A DNA stretch of 14,808 nt, taken from RGIG2206 sp045648425. Its GTDB lineage: Bacteria > Bacillota > Clostridia > Oscillospirales > Acutalibacteraceae. The DNA lies in contig JAZRNV010000062.1 of assembly GCA_045648425.1 (NCBI GenBank), forward strand, positions 1 to 14,808, given 5' to 3'. Positions 12,751 to 14,808 of this stretch are shown here, piece by piece. A program made the position numbers and the translations under genes. The first letter of the stretch is position 1, and the number at the start of each line of letters is the position of its first letter. Under the pieces are notes generated by a model. It had not been told where the DNA came from. It was given only the letters and a program-made list of their open reading frames with translations, and made no database searches.

Positions 12751-13964
12751 TGGGCACTACAGTTATTTCTGTTTCGCAGTTGAATTTATATGTTAAAAAT
12801 GTGTTAGAGTGCGATACAGCGCTTAAATCTGTATATATCAGCGGAGAAATTTCCAATTTTACCAATCACTATTCATCCGGCCACTTTTATTTTACCCTTA
12901 AAGATGAAAAGTCATCGGTGAAGTCGGTTATGTTTAAATATTCTGCCCTTAAGGTTCAATTTGTTCCTCAAAACGGAATGAAGGTTATTTGCCACGGCCG
13001 AGTATCTCTGTATGAGCGTGATGGCTCCTATCAGTTTTATGTTGATGATATGCAGCCCGATGGCGTCGGAGCTTTATTACTTGCTTATGAGCAGTTAAAA
13101 TTAAAGCTATCCGAAGCCGGTTTGTTTGATGAAAAATCCAAGCGCCCGTTACCGCGGTTTCCTTCAAAAATAGGCGTTGTTACCTCTTCAACCGGAGCTG
13201 CTTTGCAAGATATTATAAACGTTCTTTCTCGCAGATATCCTATTGCCGAAGTTCTGGTATATCCTGCTTTGGTTCAGGGTCAAGGGGCGCCTGAGTCTTT
13301 GATCAAAGCTATAAATACCGCTAATCTGCAAGGTGTTGCAGATGTGCTTATTGTCGGTCGCGGCGGTGGTTCAATTGAAGATTTGTGGGCTTTTAATGAT
13401 GAAAAGCTTGCTTATGCAATTTTTGAATCAAATATTCCCGTTGTTTCTGCCGTGGGCCATGAAATCGATTACACAATTTGCGATTTTGTTGCTGATTTAC
13501 GAGCGCCAACTCCTTCTGCTGCAGCAGAATTGGTTGCTCCTGATGCTGCCGAAATATCGGTGTATCTATCATCCTTGGGCGCAAACTTGGCGTATAAGCT
13601 TAACAGTGTTTTTAAGGAAAATCAAAACAAGCTTAATTATATTGAAGGGCGCAGGTGTTTTGCTTCGCCTTTAGCTTTTTTGGATGTTATTAGCGAAAGA
13701 CTGGATAACTTAGAGCAAAGCATTATTTTGGCTCAAAAAAACTCAGTTGTTAAATGTGAATCTCAGTTATCTTTGTTAGCAGCAACTATTGACGCAACCA
13801 GTCCGCTAAAAACTTTGTCCAGAGGATATGCAATTCCACGCTCTGAAGGCAAAGTGCTAAGAAGTGTGGATAGCTTTAAAGAGGGTACAGAGTTTTCTCT
13901 TACCCTTTCTGATGGCCGTATTGAATGTGAAACTACCGGAATTCATAGAGGTGACAATCAATGA
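12750..13964 (+). CDS. xseA: Exodeoxyribonuclease VII large subunit
   Basis: Catalytic subunit of exonuclease VII, which with several XseB copies degrades single-stranded DNA from both ends into oligonucleotides. The protein has 404 residues. An N-terminal OB-fold (about 1-100, with VYISGEISNFTNHYSSGHFYF and IICHGRVSLYERDGSYQF-like blocks) is followed by the catalytic domain with IGVVTSSTGAALQDI, VGRGGGSIEDLW (203-213) and GHEIDYTICDFVADLRAPTP (from 236). Then comes a helical region that binds XseB, and a closing SPLKTLSRGYAI. I use ATG 12750, which shares its A with the preceding stop; a TTG at 12747 is a less likely alternative. The stop overlaps xseB as ATGA. Confidence 0.97.
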   Translation: MGTTVISVSQLNLYVKNVLECDTALKSVYISGEISNFTNHYSSGHFYFTLKDEKSSVKSVMFKYSALKVQFVPQNGMKVICHGRVSLYERDGSYQFYVDDMQPDGVGALLLAYEQLKLKLSEAGLFDEKSKRPLPRFPSKIGVVTSSTGAALQDIINVLSRRYPIAEVLVYPALVQGQGAPESLIKAINTANLQGVADVLIVGRGGGSIEDLWAFNDEKLAYAIFESNIPVVSAVGHEIDYTICDFVADLRAPTPSAAAELVAPDAAEISVYLSSLGANLAYKLNSVFKENQNKLNYIEGRRCFASPLAFLDVISERLDNLEQSIILAQKNSVVKCESQLSLLAATIDATSPLKTLSRGYAIPRSEGKVLRSVDSFKEGTEFSLTLSDGRIECETTGIHRGDNQ

Positions 13965-14167
13965 ATAATAAAACCTTTGCCGAGATGCTTTCTCGACTTG
14001 AAGAAATATCCAAGGTTCTCGATGGCGGTGAAGCATCCCTCGAAGATTCTTTGGAGCTGTTTGAAGAGGCGAGCAAACTTATTAAAGAGTGCAATGCCAA
14101 ATTGTCTGACGCTCGACTGAAAATTACAGAGATTACATCAGATTCTGAGGGATGTTCTAATGAGTGA
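13961..14167 (+). CDS. xseB: Exodeoxyribonuclease VII small subunit
   Basis: 68-residue helical subunit that coats the helical arm of XseA. The family pattern is complete: FAEMLSRLEEISKVLDGGEA, then SLEDSLELFEEASKLIKECN and AKLSDARLKI, corresponding to FEEALxxLExIVxxLExGxLxLEESLxxFExGxxLxxxCxxxLxxAExKI. The start overlaps xseA by 4 nt and the end overlaps ispA by 8 nt, which suggests translational coupling of the two nuclease subunits. Confidence 0.96.
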   Translation: MNNKTFAEMLSRLEEISKVLDGGEASLEDSLELFEEASKLIKECNAKLSDARLKITEITSDSEGCSNE

Positions 14168-14808
14168 TTTTGTTAATCAATACTCCGATTTGATTGAAAA
14201 CGGGTTAAAGCGGCTGGTGCCAAACACTAACCCTCAGTATTCCAATTTGAGAGATGCAATTAATTATTCGGTTGGTGCAGGCGGCAAACGAATTCGTCCG
14301 TATTTAACGCTTGAGTTTTGCAAGGCGTGTGGTGGCTTTGAACAGTTGGCTGTTAATTATGCGTGTGCCGTTGAGTTTATACACACCTATTCACTAATAC
14401 ATGACGACCTGCCTTGTATGGATGATGACGATATGCGCAGGGGAAAGCCCTCCTGTCACAAGGCCTTTGGTGAAGATATAGCGTTGCTTGCAGGTGATGC
14501 ACTGCAACCTCTTGCCTTTAGCGCGCTGGCATTAGCACCACTGACAGAAAAACAAAATGTAAGAGCAATAGCTATTCTTGCTGAATATTGCGGTTTGAAC
14601 GGAATGGTCGGCGGTCAGACGGTTGACCTTAACTGTGAGGGCAAAACAACTTCGGCAGAGCAAATTGAGCTCATGCACAACCTGAAAACAGGTGCACTGA
14701 TTAAAGCTGCCTGCGTGATGGGCTGTATCGCAGCGGGAGCTTATGATAAAATTGCTATTGCCGAAGAGTATGCCTTTGCAATAGGTAAGGCCTTTCAAAT
14801 CAGAGATG
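14160..14808 (+). CDS. ispA: Polyprenyl (farnesyl/geranylgeranyl) diphosphate synthase, 3' end missing
   Basis: Class-I trans-prenyltransferase that condenses isopentenyl diphosphate onto allylic diphosphates, feeding undecaprenyl and other isoprenoids. The 216 visible codons have no stop. AGGKRIRPYLTLEFCKACGG matches the substrate-binding GGKRIRP region. HTYSLIHDDLPCMDDDD carries the first aspartate-rich motif (D82, D83, D88), with the two-residue insertion typical of bacterial farnesyl diphosphate synthases. GMVGGQTVDL and MHNLKTGALI follow. The window ends at FQIRD, the start of the second aspartate motif. ATG 14160 overlaps xseB by 8 nt with GAGGGATG just upstream. The xseA-xseB-ispA order is common in Firmicutes and is usually continued by dxs. 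Product chain length is not certain. Confidence 0.94.
   Translation, partial: MSDFVNQYSDLIENGLKRLVPNTNPQYSNLRDAINYSVGAGGKRIRPYLTLEFCKACGGFEQLAVNYACAVEFIHTYSLIHDDLPCMDDDDMRRGKPSCHKAFGEDIALLAGDALQPLAFSALALAPLTEKQNVRAIAILAEYCGLNGMVGGQTVDLNCEGKTTSAEQIELMHNLKTGALIKAACVMGCIAAGAYDKIAIAEEYAFAIGKAFQIRD

Noticed and set aside
14532..14798. Minus-strand open frame at the window end
   Set aside because: It is antisense to ispA, whose plus-strand frame from 14160 is open to the end and carries clear prenyltransferase motifs.

Overview
This is a low-GC chromosomal window from an anaerobic, spore-forming member of the Clostridia, most like the gut Oscillospiraceae/Ruminococcaceae. The evidence is a complete eight-gene spoIIIA sporulation operon, the conserved Firmicutes order asp23-nusB-(TsaD-like)-xseA-xseB-ispA, strong AGGAGG-type ribosome binding sites, and sigma-A promoters with 17-nt spacers. 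I see no phage, transposon, CRISPR or defence genes. The placement is inferred from gene content and order, not from a database match.

Layout. 1-67: the 3' part of tRNA-Arg(ACG), then a 19-bp hairpin terminator. 113-279: a dense array of eight small palindromes separated by a short spacer that changes orientation half way; its last unit carries the -35 element of the next promoter. 340-774: a GNAT acetyltransferase and its terminator. 990-3464 (minus strand): a polar amino-acid ABC importer in the order binding protein, permease, ATPase. 3558-5548 (minus): pyrR and a uracil permease behind a three-hairpin pyrimidine attenuator. 5643-6230 (minus): a DivIVA-like coiled-coil protein. From a divergent intergenic region the plus strand carries spoIIIAA to spoIIIAH (6349-10869), asp23 (10933-11274), then nusB, a TsaD paralogue, xseA, xseB and the start of ispA (11393 to the window end).

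How the genes work together. PyrR senses uridine nucleotides and should attenuate its own transcript and that of the uracil permease. The ABC genes form one importer with a promoter in front of the binding protein and a hairpin between binding protein and permease. SpoIIIAA-AH form the mother-cell side of the channel that maintains forespore gene expression after engulfment. The last block is a tightly coupled housekeeping operon (stop/start overlaps of 1 to 8 nt) for antitermination, exonuclease VII and isoprenoid synthesis.

The most unusual observation is the amino-acid binding protein at 2628-3464. Its segments lie in circularly permuted order: the part that normally ends family-3 binding proteins sits directly behind the lipoprotein signal peptide, and the usual beginning of the mature protein follows it. 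Other points worth checking are the palindrome array, the long spoIIIAD/spoIIIAE overlap with an uncertain start, the TsaD paralogue inside the nusB-xseA operon, and a basic insertion in the ABC ATPase.
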